Shown here: in pieces, positions 51,292 to 60,238 of the stretch
How positions within the stretch are numbered: the stretch's first letter is position 1
Layout of the letters: every line of letters begins with the position of its first letter
From: Myxococcus fulvus
GTDB taxonomy: Bacteria; Myxococcota; Myxococcia; Myxococcales; Myxococcaceae
Assembly (NCBI RefSeq): GCF_900111765.1
Contig: NZ_FOIB01000001.1
Location: 868,001 to 932,000 of the forward strand
Direction of reading: 5' to 3'
DNA length: 64,000 bases
Program-made: the position numbers and the translations under genes
Notes under the pieces: generated by a model
The model's input: only the letters and a program-made list of their open reading frames with translations
Told to the model about the DNA's origin: nothing
The model's database searches: none

Positions 51292-51891
51292 ATGGTGGTG
51301 GAGGCACCCGAGCCGGGGAAACTGTCGGCCATCCTGTTCACGGGCATCGAGGCCGTGAGCCGTCAGTCCTGGCGTGATGAAGCGCTCCAGCAGGTGGTGC
51401 GCGAGGAACACGCGTCGTTGGTCCGAGAGCTGCTGCCGCGCCATGGAGGGCGCGAGGTGAAGCGTCTGGAGGATGGGTTCCTGTTGGAGTTCGAGGGCGG
51501 GATGTCCGCGGTGGACTTCGGCCTGGCGCTCCAGCGGGAGCTGGAGACCCACAACGGCACCGTGGCCGCCGAGCGCCGCGTGGTGCTGCGCGTCGGTGTG
51601 CACGTGGGCCTGGTGGTGCACCGCGACGGCGACGTGTTCGGCGAGGGCGTCAACCTGGCCGCGCGCATCGAGGCGCTCGCGAGGCCCGGCACGCTCTACG
51701 TCAGCGAGTCGGTGGCCCGACAGGTGGAAGGCCGGCTGGCGTCGCCGCCGGTGCGCCTGGGCCGGGGCGAGATGAAGAACATCCGCCTGCCGGTGGCCGT
51801 CTATCGCATCGACCCCCGGGAGCATCGCGGCCGTCGGCCGTTCCTGTCGCGGATGCGCTCGCTGTTGAGTCGCACGCCCACGGCGAACTGA
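51292..51891 (+). CDS. class III nucleotide cyclase-like domain protein, probably degenerate
   Basis: The 199-residue protein is a lone class III adenylate/guanylate cyclase homology domain. FTGIEAV replaces the usual FTDIxGS, so the first metal Asp is Gly 18. The second metal Asp is present (Asp 61, KRLEDGFLLEF), as are VGVHVG and the transition-state pair Asn 121 and Arg 125 in GEGVNLAARIEAL. A basic tail follows. Loss of one metal ligand suggests weak or no cyclase activity, perhaps a regulatory or ligand-binding role. ATG 51292 is in frame; GGGAGGGGAG lies upstream. Confidence 0.8.
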   Translation: MVVEAPEPGKLSAILFTGIEAVSRQSWRDEALQQVVREEHASLVRELLPRHGGREVKRLEDGFLLEFEGGMSAVDFGLALQRELETHNGTVAAERRVVLRVGVHVGLVVHRDGDVFGEGVNLAARIEALARPGTLYVSESVARQVEGRLASPPVRLGRGEMKNIRLPVAVYRIDPREHRGRRPFLSRMRSLLSRTPTAN

Positions 51892-51932
51892 AGCGCGGGT
51901 ATTCACCGGACGCTGGCGCTACGGTGCGCGCC

Positions 51933-52583
51933 ATGCCCCAGCTCACCCTCGTCGTCGCCTCGAAGAATTACTCCTCGTGGTCGCTTCGGCCGTACCTGGC
52001 GCTCTGCCATACCGGGCAGCCCTTCCAGGAGGTCGTCATCCCCCTGTCCACGCCAGGGACGCAGGACCTCATCCTCCAGCACTCGCCCAGCGGACGGGTG
52101 CCGGCGCTCCGACACGGAGAGCTGGTCATCTGGGACTCGCTGGCCATCTGCGAGTACCTGGCGGAGACCTTCCCGGAGGCCCGGCTGTGGCCCGAGTCCC
52201 GCGAGGCCCGCGCCGTGGCGCGCTCGGTGACGGCGGAGATGCACTCGAGCTTCTCGCGGCTGCGCGAGCACATGGGGATGAACCTGCGCGCGCGAAAGCC
52301 CGGACAGGGACGCGCGCCGGGCGTCGCCGAGGACATCGCCCGCATCCAGGCGCTGTGGAACGACTGCCGCTCGCGCTTCGGTCAGGGCGGGCCGTTCCTG
52401 TTCGGCCGCTTCAGCATCGCGGATGCGTTCTACACGCCGGTGGCCACGCGCTTCGTCACCTACGACGTGACGTTGGACCCGGTGAGCGCCGCGTACCGCG
52501 ACACGCTCTTGTCCCAGCCCGCCTTCCAGAAGTGGGCGGAGGCCGGACTGCACGAGCCGCCCGTGGCGAAGTACGAGGACTGA
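51933..52583 (+). CDS. glutathione S-transferase family protein
   Basis: The 216-residue protein has the GST N-terminal thioredoxin fold (SKNYSSWSLRPYLAL, with Ser as likely catalytic residue, SGRVPALRHG, WDSLAICEYL) and a helical C-terminal domain with GPFLFGRFSIADAFYTP. It resembles the zeta/Ser-type bacterial GSTs for detoxification or isomerisation. A GTG at 51924 in frame would add three residues; ATG 51933 is preferred. Convergent with the HAD phosphatase gene. Confidence 0.9.
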   Translation: MPQLTLVVASKNYSSWSLRPYLALCHTGQPFQEVVIPLSTPGTQDLILQHSPSGRVPALRHGELVIWDSLAICEYLAETFPEARLWPESREARAVARSVTAEMHSSFSRLREHMGMNLRARKPGQGRAPGVAEDIARIQALWNDCRSRFGQGGPFLFGRFSIADAFYTPVATRFVTYDVTLDPVSAAYRDTLLSQPAFQKWAEAGLHEPPVAKYED

Positions 52584-52593
52584 GCGCGGCGGC

Positions 52594-53193
52594 TCAGAGC
52601 CCCAGCCGGGTGAGCTGCGCGTCGAACGCGTCGGCGGTGGTGAACAGCTGACCGCGCAGGCCCAGCGCGTCGGCGGCCTCCACGAACTCCGGCAGGTCGT
52701 CGAAGAAGGCGGCCTCGCGCGGCTCCACGCCGGCGCGCTCCAGGGCGATGCGGTAGATGTCCGGCTCGGGCTTCACGAAGCCCACCTCGCAGCTCATCAC
52801 CAGCGCGTCGAAGCGCTGCAAGAGCGGCAGCCGGGGCCGCAAGTACGCCGCGTGCAGCGCGTTGGTGTTGGACACCAGCACCAGCTTCACCCGGCCGATG
52901 AGCGACTCCACCCGGGGCAGCACGGCCTCGTGGGTGGTGAAGTGGCTGCTCCACAGGGGCGCGAACTCCGCCATGGGCAGCTCGACGCCCAGCGCTCCGC
53001 ACACGCTCTTGCGGATGCCCTCGGCGTCCAGCGTGCCCCGGTTGGCCTCGGTCCATCCGGCGCCCATCAACCGCTGGGCGACCTCCGCGGCGGACATCCG
53101 CGCGCACGCGCCCAGCCGCGCGAAGAGCAACGCGTTGTCGTGGAAGACGAGCACGTTGCCCAGGTCCAGGAGGACCGCCTTCACCTCCGCCAT
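52594..53193 (-). CDS. HAD superfamily hydrolase (YihX-like)
   Basis: The 199-residue protein begins with the HAD motif I LDLGNVLVF, where the second catalytic Asp of DxD is Asn-like (DLGN), a pattern of the YihX group. Motif II Thr/Ser is VSNTNALH, motif III Lys is in VGFVKPEPDIY and motif IV is FFDDLPEFV. It should be a small-molecule phosphatase. ATG 53193 starts right before the motif. Confidence 0.88.
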   Translation of the reverse strand: MAEVKAVLLDLGNVLVFHDNALLFARLGACARMSAAEVAQRLMGAGWTEANRGTLDAEGIRKSVCGALGVELPMAEFAPLWSSHFTTHEAVLPRVESLIGRVKLVLVSNTNALHAAYLRPRLPLLQRFDALVMSCEVGFVKPEPDIYRIALERAGVEPREAAFFDDLPEFVEAADALGLRGQLFTTADAFDAQLTRLGL

Positions 53194-53249
53194 GCCTGCT
53201 CCTCGCACCGGGACGCTCGGGCGCCCGGTCATCAGAAGGGCAGGCGAGG

Positions 53250-53690
53250 CTAGAGGAGCGGGACGCGCTCAGGCAAATCCCGCGCGGGCACCGTCGAGTA
53301 GTCCGAGCCCACGTCCAGGAGGACACGCTGACGCACCCGCGTGCTCAGCGCCTTGCGCAACCTGCCGAGGAACTCCGGCGGCGCCGCGATGATGAGCTTG
53401 TCGAACGCGTGGCGGTCATGCCCCTTGTCGAGCACGCCCGACAGCTCGCGCGCGAAGCGGTCGTGCTCCAGCTCCCGACGACCCTGGGGCTCGTTCTCCC
53501 CGGGAGGCCCGTGCAGGGTGCCCGCGTTGGGGTTGTCCGGCTGCTCGCGGAGCTGCTCGCTCTTGACGCGGCTCTCCTCGTGGAAGAACTCCTCGACCAG
53601 ACTCCACTCCTCGCGCCCCTTCGCGTCCGTCTCGAAGAGCCGGGCCCGGCTCGCGTTCCCCACGAGAATCCAGAGCTTTGCGTCCGCCAT
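53250..53690 (-). CDS. host attachment family protein (PF10116-like)
   Basis: The 146-residue protein matches the bacterial family named after a protein needed for attachment to host cells: WILVGNASRARLFET at the start, DRFARELSGVLDKG in the middle and LIIAAPPEFLGRLRKAL with the C-terminal VRQRVLLDV. These resemble the N-terminal fold of release-factor-like RNA-binding proteins (baeRF group). The attachment name reflects one plant-associated example; here the function is unknown. Confidence 0.85.
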   Translation of the reverse strand: MADAKLWILVGNASRARLFETDAKGREEWSLVEEFFHEESRVKSEQLREQPDNPNAGTLHGPPGENEPQGRRELEHDRFARELSGVLDKGHDRHAFDKLIIAAPPEFLGRLRKALSTRVRQRVLLDVGSDYSTVPARDLPERVPLL

Positions 53691-53881
53691 GTGTCACGCC
53701 TCCTTAGGTGGGAGATGAGGACCCACGCGGCCCCCGGCAAGCTTCCTGGCCCGAGCCGCTCCCCTGTCGCGCGCAGGGCAGGCGGGCGTGTCACGCGGGT
53801 TTGACACCCACATCCGGAGTTCCGGTGTTCGGAACCGGACCGATCATTCCGTTGGGATTGGCAAAGGAGTAGAACGGCGGC

Positions 53882-55108
53882 ATGCGCATTCCCGCGTTGT
53901 TGCCTGTCGCCGTGCTGGCGCTCGCGCTCTGGGCCCCGCCCGCGAGGAGCCAGGAGCAGGGTGGCCTGGGGTTGGACCTCAGCTCCGAGACGTCGTCGTC
54001 GGAGTCCGCGCCAGAGGAGCAGCCGGCGCCGGGCATGGGCCTGGATTTGCGCGAGGGCGAGGAGAGCGCCGTGTCGCTGACGCCGCGCTTCATCCTGTTG
54101 GGGTTGGAGACGCCGGAGCGCGCGGGCTCGCAGCAGGCGTCGGCGTGGCTGCGGGAGCTGGCGAAGGGCGCGATGTCGTCCGGCATGGTGGAGTTCGCCG
54201 CGACGCCCAAGCAGGCGCGGGAGCGACTGGAGGCGGGCTACGAGGCGGCGCTCAGCTGCGCCCAGGCGTCGTGCATGACGGAGCCGGCGGAGCAGCTGGA
54301 CGCGGACCTGCTGACGACGGCGCGGCTGTCGCTGGAGGACGCGGGGTGGACGCTGCGCGCGTGGACGTATGACCGCGACCGCGGCGTGGTGCACGAGGAC
54401 GTGGTGTCGGGGCGCAACCCCAAGGACGAGGCCTTCCAGAAGGAGGCGGCCACGAAGCTGGGCAACCGGATGATGGCGCTGGCGCGTCCGCGCGCGCTCT
54501 TGAAGGTGAGCGTCAACGTGCCCACGGCGGTGGTGAAGGTGGGCGAGCGCATCCTGGGCGTGGGCAGCGTGGAGGCGCGGCTGGCGCCGGGCACGGTGCA
54601 ACTGGAGGTGTCCGCGGACGAGTACGCGTCCTTCACGAAGACGGTGGTGCTCAAGCCCGGCGCGCGCGAGGAGGTCCAGGTCCGCATGGAGATCTCCGGC
54701 CCGGCACCGGAGGGGCCCGAGGACGGCGTGGCGCGGGTGTCGTCGAAGCGGCGCGGTGGCAGCAGCACGCCCATCTACAAGCGGCCTGCGTTCTACACGG
54801 CGCTGGTGGGGCTGGCGGTGGCGGGCGCGGGCGCGGTGATGAGCATGAGCGCCAAGGACGTGGAGAAGCGGGCCACGGACACCAACGGGGACGGCATCAT
54901 CGATGTGACGCGCAAGGAGATGCTGGACGCGAAGTCACAGGCCAACCTGGCCGCGGGGTTGCTCATCGGCGGTGGAGCCGTGGCGGCCGGCAGCGTGACG
55001 TGGCTCCTGGTGATTCCGTCGCGCAGCGAGTCGGCCGCGCCCGTGGGCACGGTGAGCGCGGGTGGCGCGTCCACGGCGGTGCACGTCGTCGTCGGTGGGA
55101 GCTTCTGA
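53882..55108 (+). CDS. exported PEGA-domain protein
   Basis: The 408-residue protein has a signal peptide (ending PARSQ), an acidic Ser/Glu-rich segment, and a globular part (about 70-200) with LLGLETPE and a CAQASC pair. A PEGA-like beta domain follows (about 200-275: LLKVSVNVPTAVVKVGERILG, LAPGTVQLEVSADEY). Near the C terminus are two hydrophobic helices (ALVGLAVAGAGAVM and LAAGLLIGGGAVAAG) flanking an EF-hand-like TNGDGIIDVT. It lies five bases before the MopE-like gene, so they are co-transcribed. Likely an envelope protein. Confidence 0.8.
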   Translation: MRIPALLPVAVLALALWAPPARSQEQGGLGLDLSSETSSSESAPEEQPAPGMGLDLREGEESAVSLTPRFILLGLETPERAGSQQASAWLRELAKGAMSSGMVEFAATPKQARERLEAGYEAALSCAQASCMTEPAEQLDADLLTTARLSLEDAGWTLRAWTYDRDRGVVHEDVVSGRNPKDEAFQKEAATKLGNRMMALARPRALLKVSVNVPTAVVKVGERILGVGSVEARLAPGTVQLEVSADEYASFTKTVVLKPGAREEVQVRMEISGPAPEGPEDGVARVSSKRRGGSSTPIYKRPAFYTALVGLAVAGAGAVMSMSAKDVEKRATDTNGDGIIDVTRKEMLDAKSQANLAAGLLIGGGAVAAGSVTWLLVIPSRSESAAPVGTVSAGGASTAVHVVVGGSF

Positions 55109-55113
55109 GCCTT

Positions 55114-56415
55114 ATGAAGACCTTCGAATCCTGGCTGCGAGCCCTCACCGCGGTGCTGCTGCTCTCCGGCGTGGCGGGCTGCAAGGTGACCTTCCCCGAC
55201 AACGCCGCCTACACCTGTGAGAAGGACGGGGACTGCGGTGGCGAGGGCTTCGTCTGTACGTCGCTGCCCGATGACGGGCCCCGCTACTGTTGCCGCGCGG
55301 AGGGAGCGGAGCTCTGCAACGGCCTGGACGACGACTGCGACGGCGCCATCGACGAGCTGGAGTCGACGTGCTTCTCGGGCGATGACGACAACCGGGGCAA
55401 GGGCGCGTGCCGCGACGGCCAGTCTGTCTGCACCCGCCAGGGCACGGTGGCGTGCGTGGGTGACGTGCTGCCCACCGTCGAGCGCTGCAACGGCGTGGAT
55501 GACGACTGCGACGGCGAGGTGGACGAGGACTTCAACCGGCTGACGGACCCGTTCAACTGCGGCACGTGCGGCACGGTGTGCACCGCGCTGCAGACCTGCG
55601 TGGAGGGCGTCTGCCAGAAGCGTGGCGAGCTCGACTGCGGCAACGGGCTGGACGACAACCGCGACGGCGCCACCGACTGCGCGGACCGCGACGACTGCGA
55701 CGGCCAGGCCTGCGGCGCGGGCTGCCTCTGCGAGAACGGCCGGCAGACGGAGTCGGACTGCGGCAACGGCGAGGACGACGACGAGGACCGGAGCATCGAC
55801 TGCGCGGACCGCGACGACTGTGAAGGCAAGTCCTGCGGCGCCGGCTGCGTGTGCAACGACGGCCGCAAGACGGAGTCGCTGTGCACGCCGGACAGCGGCG
55901 ACGAGGACGGCGACGGTCGGCTCAACTGCGCGGACCCCGACTGCGAGCGCAAGGCGTGCGGGCCCGGGCTGGCGTGCCTGGGCTCCAACTGCGTCGAGGG
56001 CGCCTGCGACAACGGCGAGGATGACGACGGGGACGGGCAGACGGACTGCGCGGACTCGGACTGCAGCGGCCAGTCGTGCGGCGTGGGCTGCGCGTGCCGC
56101 AACAGCGCCAAGGCCGAGGCGAACTGCACCGACGGCATCGACAATGACGGGGATGGCACGACGGACAGTCCCAGCGTCGACTGCCAGGACTCCGACTGCG
56201 GCGGCCAGCTGTGCGTGGCCGGTGAGCTGAACGCGGTGTGCGGCGTCACGTCGAAGCGCTGCGCCGAGGTGAGCTGCAACGACCTCGTCGACAACGACAA
56301 GGATGGCCTGACCGACTGCGCGGACACACAGGACTGCCCGAACAACTCGCGCTGCTCGCGCCTGGTGGATGGCAACCGCGTGGCAGGCACCTGCAACGCG
56401 GGGGTCTGCAGGTGA
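55114..56415 (+). CDS. MopE-like calcium-binding repeat lipoprotein
   Basis: The 433-residue lipoprotein (lipobox GVAGC) is built from Asp/Cys-rich repeats: CNGLDDDCDG, CGNGLDDNRDG, CGNGEDDDED, CDNGEDDDGDGQTDCAD and CTDGIDNDGDG, the MopE/MetA-like motif of metal-binding outer-surface proteins. Each carries the DxDxDG-like calcium loop and paired Cys. It should be secreted and rigidified by calcium and disulfides. Its start is five bases after the PEGA gene stop. Confidence 0.85.
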   Translation: MKTFESWLRALTAVLLLSGVAGCKVTFPDNAAYTCEKDGDCGGEGFVCTSLPDDGPRYCCRAEGAELCNGLDDDCDGAIDELESTCFSGDDDNRGKGACRDGQSVCTRQGTVACVGDVLPTVERCNGVDDDCDGEVDEDFNRLTDPFNCGTCGTVCTALQTCVEGVCQKRGELDCGNGLDDNRDGATDCADRDDCDGQACGAGCLCENGRQTESDCGNGEDDDEDRSIDCADRDDCEGKSCGAGCVCNDGRKTESLCTPDSGDEDGDGRLNCADPDCERKACGPGLACLGSNCVEGACDNGEDDDGDGQTDCADSDCSGQSCGVGCACRNSAKAEANCTDGIDNDGDGTTDSPSVDCQDSDCGGQLCVAGELNAVCGVTSKRCAEVSCNDLVDNDKDGLTDCADTQDCPNNSRCSRLVDGNRVAGTCNAGVCR

Positions 56416-56644
56416 TCCACGCCGCCCCGCCTGGAAGCCCGGCCTGCGCGCCTGTCCATGAGTGGACAGTGGCGGCGGTGTCGCCGGGCCGGTGCGGGGC
56501 GGAGGGCTTCGGGGTTCGGACAGGGTCTTCGTCGACCTCCGTCTCGCGAGCACCGCTGGGGACGTGGGACGTGGGCGTTACGTGGAAGACAGAGGGGCCG
56601 CGGTGGGTTGCCGTTGGGCCCGAGCATGGAGAGTTCTTCACACC

Positions 56645-58189
56645 ATGGGCAACGATGACCTCTTCGCGCAGACCTTGTTGTCCTCTCGCGGAGGGCCCGT
56701 GAGCGGCGAGCAACGCGTCGGCGTGGAGCTGCGGGAGGGCTCGCTGCTGGGCAGCTACCAGCTGGAGGCGCTCCTGGGAGAGGGCTCCATGGGCCGGGTG
56801 TTCCAGGCGCGTCACGCGCGGCTGGGGCGCCAGGTGGCCTTGAAGGTGCTCAAGCCCGAGCACGCGCGCGACGGCGGCTTCGTGCAGCGCTTCTTCCAGG
56901 AAGCCCGCACGGTGAATCAGATCAACCACGAGCACATCGTGGAGATCTTCGACTTCGTGGACGAGGGCGAGGGCGGCCACGTCTACTGCGTCATGGAGCT
57001 GTTGCGCGGGCAGGGCCTGGGCGCGCTCCTGAAGCAGGAGCCCCTGTCGCTCGCGCGCATCCAGCGCATCGCGGTGCAGGTGTGCGCGGCCCTGGGCGCG
57101 GCGCACCAGGTGGGCGTGGTGCACCGGGACATCAAGCCGGACAACCTCTTCCTCACCCAGCGCGCCGGGCAGCCGGACTTCGTGAAGGTGCTCGACTTCG
57201 GCGTCGCCAAGCACCTGGTCACCGAGGGCGCGACGCCCACGGGCACGCTGGACGGGACCATCATCGGCACGCCGGCGTACATGTCCCCGGAGCAGGCCGC
57301 GGGTCTGACGGTGGACGCGCGCTCGGACATCTACGCGGTGGGCAACATCCTCTACGAGATGCTCACCGGTCACCCGCCCTTCCAGGCGGAGGCCTTCGGG
57401 CAGCTGGTGGTGCAGATCATCACCCAGCCGCCGCCGCCGCTGCCCACGCAGCTGGCGACCGGAGAGCCGCTCCCGTCCCAGCTCGCGGAGCTGGTGATGC
57501 GGTGTCTGGCGAAGGAGCCGGAGGGCCGGCCCCAGACGCTCGCGGAGGTGACGACGGGGCTGTTGCTGTTGCCCGTGCAGGTGCCCTCGTCGCCGGAGGC
57601 GGTGGCGGCGCTGGAGCCGTCGGAGCGGCCCACGCGGCGGATGCCCGTGGTGGTGGGACCCCATCGTCGCCGTGTCCTGGGGGCCGCGGGGGCGGGCGTC
57701 GTGGCGCTGCTCGCGGCCGGTGCGCTGGTGTGGCGTGGCGCGGGCACGTCGAGTGCGCCGGTCATCGTCCCGAGCGCGTCCGAGTCCGTCGTCTCCCCGG
57801 AGCGCGTGCCGGAGCCCATGGTGCTGGCGGCCGCGGCCGAGCAGGGGGTGGTGCCCGCGGTGCGGCTCACCGTGCACTCCTTCCCGGAGGGCGCGCAGGT
57901 GGTGCGCTCGGACACCGGTGAGGTGCTGGGCGTCACGCCGCTGGTGCGCGAGCTGCCGCGCCGCGAGGTGCCGCTGCACCTGCGCGTGGAGCTGGCGGGG
58001 TACGTGTCCTCGGAGCGCTCGGTGCGGCTGGATTCGCACACGGAGCTGGAAGTGCCGCTGGCCAAGTCGCTCACCGCGCCGAGGGCCAACGCGAGCAAGA
58101 AGCCGAACGTGAAGAAGCCGTCCCAGGGGGCCGCCACCTCGCGCAGGAACAACGCGCGCGCGGCGAGCGCCGAGTCCTCGGGGCGTTAG
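56645..58189 (+). CDS. Hanks-type Ser/Thr protein kinase with C-terminal PEGA domain
   Basis: The 514-residue protein has an intact kinase domain (38-310): GEGSMG (45-50), Lys 67, HRDIKPDN with Asp 162, DFG at 184-186 and MSPEQ. A membrane helix near residues 340-362 (VLGAAGAGVVALLAAGALV) follows, then an extracytoplasmic PEGA domain (about 405-480: VRLTVHSFPEGAQVVRSD, VPLHLRVELAGYVS) and a basic, Ala/Ser/Lys-rich tail. Extracellular PEGA is often linked to surface or wall polysaccharide. The PEGA and MopE-like genes upstream suggest one surface-related signalling cluster. Confidence 0.92.
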   Translation: MGNDDLFAQTLLSSRGGPVSGEQRVGVELREGSLLGSYQLEALLGEGSMGRVFQARHARLGRQVALKVLKPEHARDGGFVQRFFQEARTVNQINHEHIVEIFDFVDEGEGGHVYCVMELLRGQGLGALLKQEPLSLARIQRIAVQVCAALGAAHQVGVVHRDIKPDNLFLTQRAGQPDFVKVLDFGVAKHLVTEGATPTGTLDGTIIGTPAYMSPEQAAGLTVDARSDIYAVGNILYEMLTGHPPFQAEAFGQLVVQIITQPPPPLPTQLATGEPLPSQLAELVMRCLAKEPEGRPQTLAEVTTGLLLLPVQVPSSPEAVAALEPSERPTRRMPVVVGPHRRRVLGAAGAGVVALLAAGALVWRGAGTSSAPVIVPSASESVVSPERVPEPMVLAAAAEQGVVPAVRLTVHSFPEGAQVVRSDTGEVLGVTPLVRELPRREVPLHLRVELAGYVSSERSVRLDSHTELEVPLAKSLTAPRANASKKPNVKKPSQGAATSRRNNARAASAESSGR

Positions 58190-58199
58190 GCTCGCCTGT

Positions 58200-58225
58200 C
58201 GCGAGAGGTCCGGAGTGCTCTCGCG
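58200..58225 (+). terminator. hairpin terminator after PEGA kinase
   Basis: CGCGAGAG (58200-58207) pairs with CTCTCGCG (58218-58225) around a ten-base loop, eleven bases after the stop. Confidence 0.55.
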
Positions 58226-58360
58226 CGGCGGCGCAAGCGCGCCGACTCCATTCCAAGACATACTTGCTCCGTGCAATGGTGCGACAACCGTCACCGTTGT
58301 ACCGCTGTTACTGCGTGGATTAGACGCTGCGGGGTGCCCTCTCGAATGGAGCGCTCCCAG

Positions 58361-60196
58361 ATGAAACACCTGCTGCTGATGCTCGTCTGTCTGTCTTCGT
58401 TGCCTGTCCTCGCGGATGGCTACATCCGCGGGAACACCCGGGTCCTCCAGGGCTCCGTGGAGACCTACGTCGTCGAATGGCCCTCGTGGACCAGCGACCA
58501 CGACCGCTACGCCAACGTCACGTGGAACGTCATGCACGGCACCCTCCTCTCCCAGGACAAGGGGTCGGCCACGGTGCAGTGGGACGTGTCCGGCAACCAC
58601 CTGGACCTCCTCGGGAGCCTGGATGTCTATGAGGACCTGGGCGGGCAGGGGGCCTCCATCAGCGTGGAGACCATCAACACCCATACCGGTGAGTCCTCGT
58701 TCTGCTCGGGCGTGCTCGGGCCCGCCGCCATCGCGGTGGACTTCGGCCGGGGAGGCAACCCGGGGCCGGCGCTCCCCTCGGGGGCCACGACTTACGGCTA
58801 CGACCCGGCCTGCGCGATTTCACCCAACCACTACACGCTCACGAACAGCTCGGTGAACTGCCGGGCCCCCTGGCATGGGATTGCCCAGGACCACACCCCG
58901 GGCGACACGAACGGCTACTTCCTCATGGTGGACGCGAACGCTACCCCCGGCGAGTTCTACCGGACCACCGTGAACGGGCTGACGCCCGCCTTCCGCTACG
59001 AGTTCTCCGCCTGGGTGGGCAACCTGGACGCGTATGGCATGTACGAGTCCCCGAGGATCCGCTTCGAGGTCCATGGGCCCTCGGGCTTCATCGCGACCAG
59101 CGGGGACCTGCTCATCCCGCGCTCGTCGCCCTTCCAATGGCAGAAGGTCGGCTTCATGTTCGACCTGCCCGCGGGAGTCTCGTCGGTCGACATCGTGATG
59201 GTGAACCGCCACCAGAACGCCATGGGCAATGACCTGGTCATCGACGACCTCTCGTTCGCGCCCTGCTACCCACCCATCATCGCCTCCTTCGAGAACGGCC
59301 CCGTGGTGGACCGGGAGCACGCGTGCAACAGCGGCGCGGTGAACCTGTATGGCCGGTGGCCCTCCACCATCCCGTTCACCACGCCGGCCTATCAGTGGCA
59401 GTGGAGCCCGGATGGCGGCGACAGCTGGCTCAACGTCCCGGGGGCCACGAGCCTGGCGTCCTCCCATTCCCAGCCTTCGCCCGGAATCCATCGGTACCGG
59501 CTCATGAGCTACGAGGCCCTGAACCCGTCCCAGCAGCTCGTGTCGAACCCGCTGACGTTCTTCGTGCAGCGACTCGTCGTGGAGCCCCGGACCCACCACC
59601 TCTATTCCTGCAATGGGGGCAACACCTACGGCTCCCTGGCCGCGCACTACCGCCTGGAGTTCGCGGACCCCGTCGTCCAGACGAGCTATGCCATCCAGTG
59701 GTCGCCGGCCACGTACCTCTCCAATCCGAACACGAGCCCGACGTCCATCCTCCTGCCCTCGCTGGGTGCGTCTCCGCCTCCCAACGGGCCGCCGGTTCCC
59801 GCCGCCAACCACCTCTACACGGTGACGGTGACCGACAACGTCCATGGCTGCACGGGGAGCGGGCAGCAGACCGTGGCGCAGCACAACCCGCGCAAGGTCG
59901 CGGTGCCCAACGCCTTCACGCCGAACGGTGACGGGGTGAACGACCTCTTCCGGCCGCTCAACCTGGACGACTATCCCGGCTCGCGCTTCTTCATCTACAA
60001 CCGCTGGGGACAGGCCATCTTCTCGTCCCAGGGGCCCACGCTGCTGGACTACTCCTGGAACGGCACCTTCGGAGGCGTCCCCCAGGGCAGCGGGGCCTAC
60101 GCGTGGCGCATCGAGATGAGCGACTGCTTCGGCAACATCATCAACGGCTCGACGGGTGACAACAGACCGTCCGGAACGGTGACGCTCATCCGTTAG
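58361..60196 (+). CDS. secreted protein with CHU_C (type IX-like B) sorting domain
   Basis: The 611-residue protein has a signal peptide (KHLLLMLVCLSSLPVLADG), several beta-rich, immunoglobulin/adhesin-like parts (for example the FRYEFSAWVGNLD carbohydrate-binding-like fold and PKD-like segments). The last about 97 residues form a gliding-motility-associated C-terminal (CHU_C, PF13585) domain: VPNAFTPNGDGVNDLF, FIYNRWGQAIFSS, WNGTFGG and GAYAWRIEM. In Bacteroidetes this domain is the type B signal for the type IX secretion system, but myxobacteria lack the classical system, so its use here is unclear. ATG 58361 gives the signal peptide. Confidence 0.85.
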   Translation: MKHLLLMLVCLSSLPVLADGYIRGNTRVLQGSVETYVVEWPSWTSDHDRYANVTWNVMHGTLLSQDKGSATVQWDVSGNHLDLLGSLDVYEDLGGQGASISVETINTHTGESSFCSGVLGPAAIAVDFGRGGNPGPALPSGATTYGYDPACAISPNHYTLTNSSVNCRAPWHGIAQDHTPGDTNGYFLMVDANATPGEFYRTTVNGLTPAFRYEFSAWVGNLDAYGMYESPRIRFEVHGPSGFIATSGDLLIPRSSPFQWQKVGFMFDLPAGVSSVDIVMVNRHQNAMGNDLVIDDLSFAPCYPPIIASFENGPVVDREHACNSGAVNLYGRWPSTIPFTTPAYQWQWSPDGGDSWLNVPGATSLASSHSQPSPGIHRYRLMSYEALNPSQQLVSNPLTFFVQRLVVEPRTHHLYSCNGGNTYGSLAAHYRLEFADPVVQTSYAIQWSPATYLSNPNTSPTSILLPSLGASPPPNGPPVPAANHLYTVTVTDNVHGCTGSGQQTVAQHNPRKVAVPNAFTPNGDGVNDLFRPLNLDDYPGSRFFIYNRWGQAIFSSQGPTLLDYSWNGTFGGVPQGSGAYAWRIEMSDCFGNIINGSTGDNRPSGTVTLIR

Positions 60197-60213
60197 TCCG
60201 CCGGGCGAGCGCC

Positions 60214-60238
60214 CGCCACGCGCGCTTTCAGCGTGGCG
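60214..60238. terminator. bidirectional hairpin between convergent genes
   Basis: CGCCACGC (60214-60221) pairs with GCGTGGCG (60231-60238) around GCGCTTTCA. It overlaps the last codons of the FHA gene on the other strand. Confidence 0.5.
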
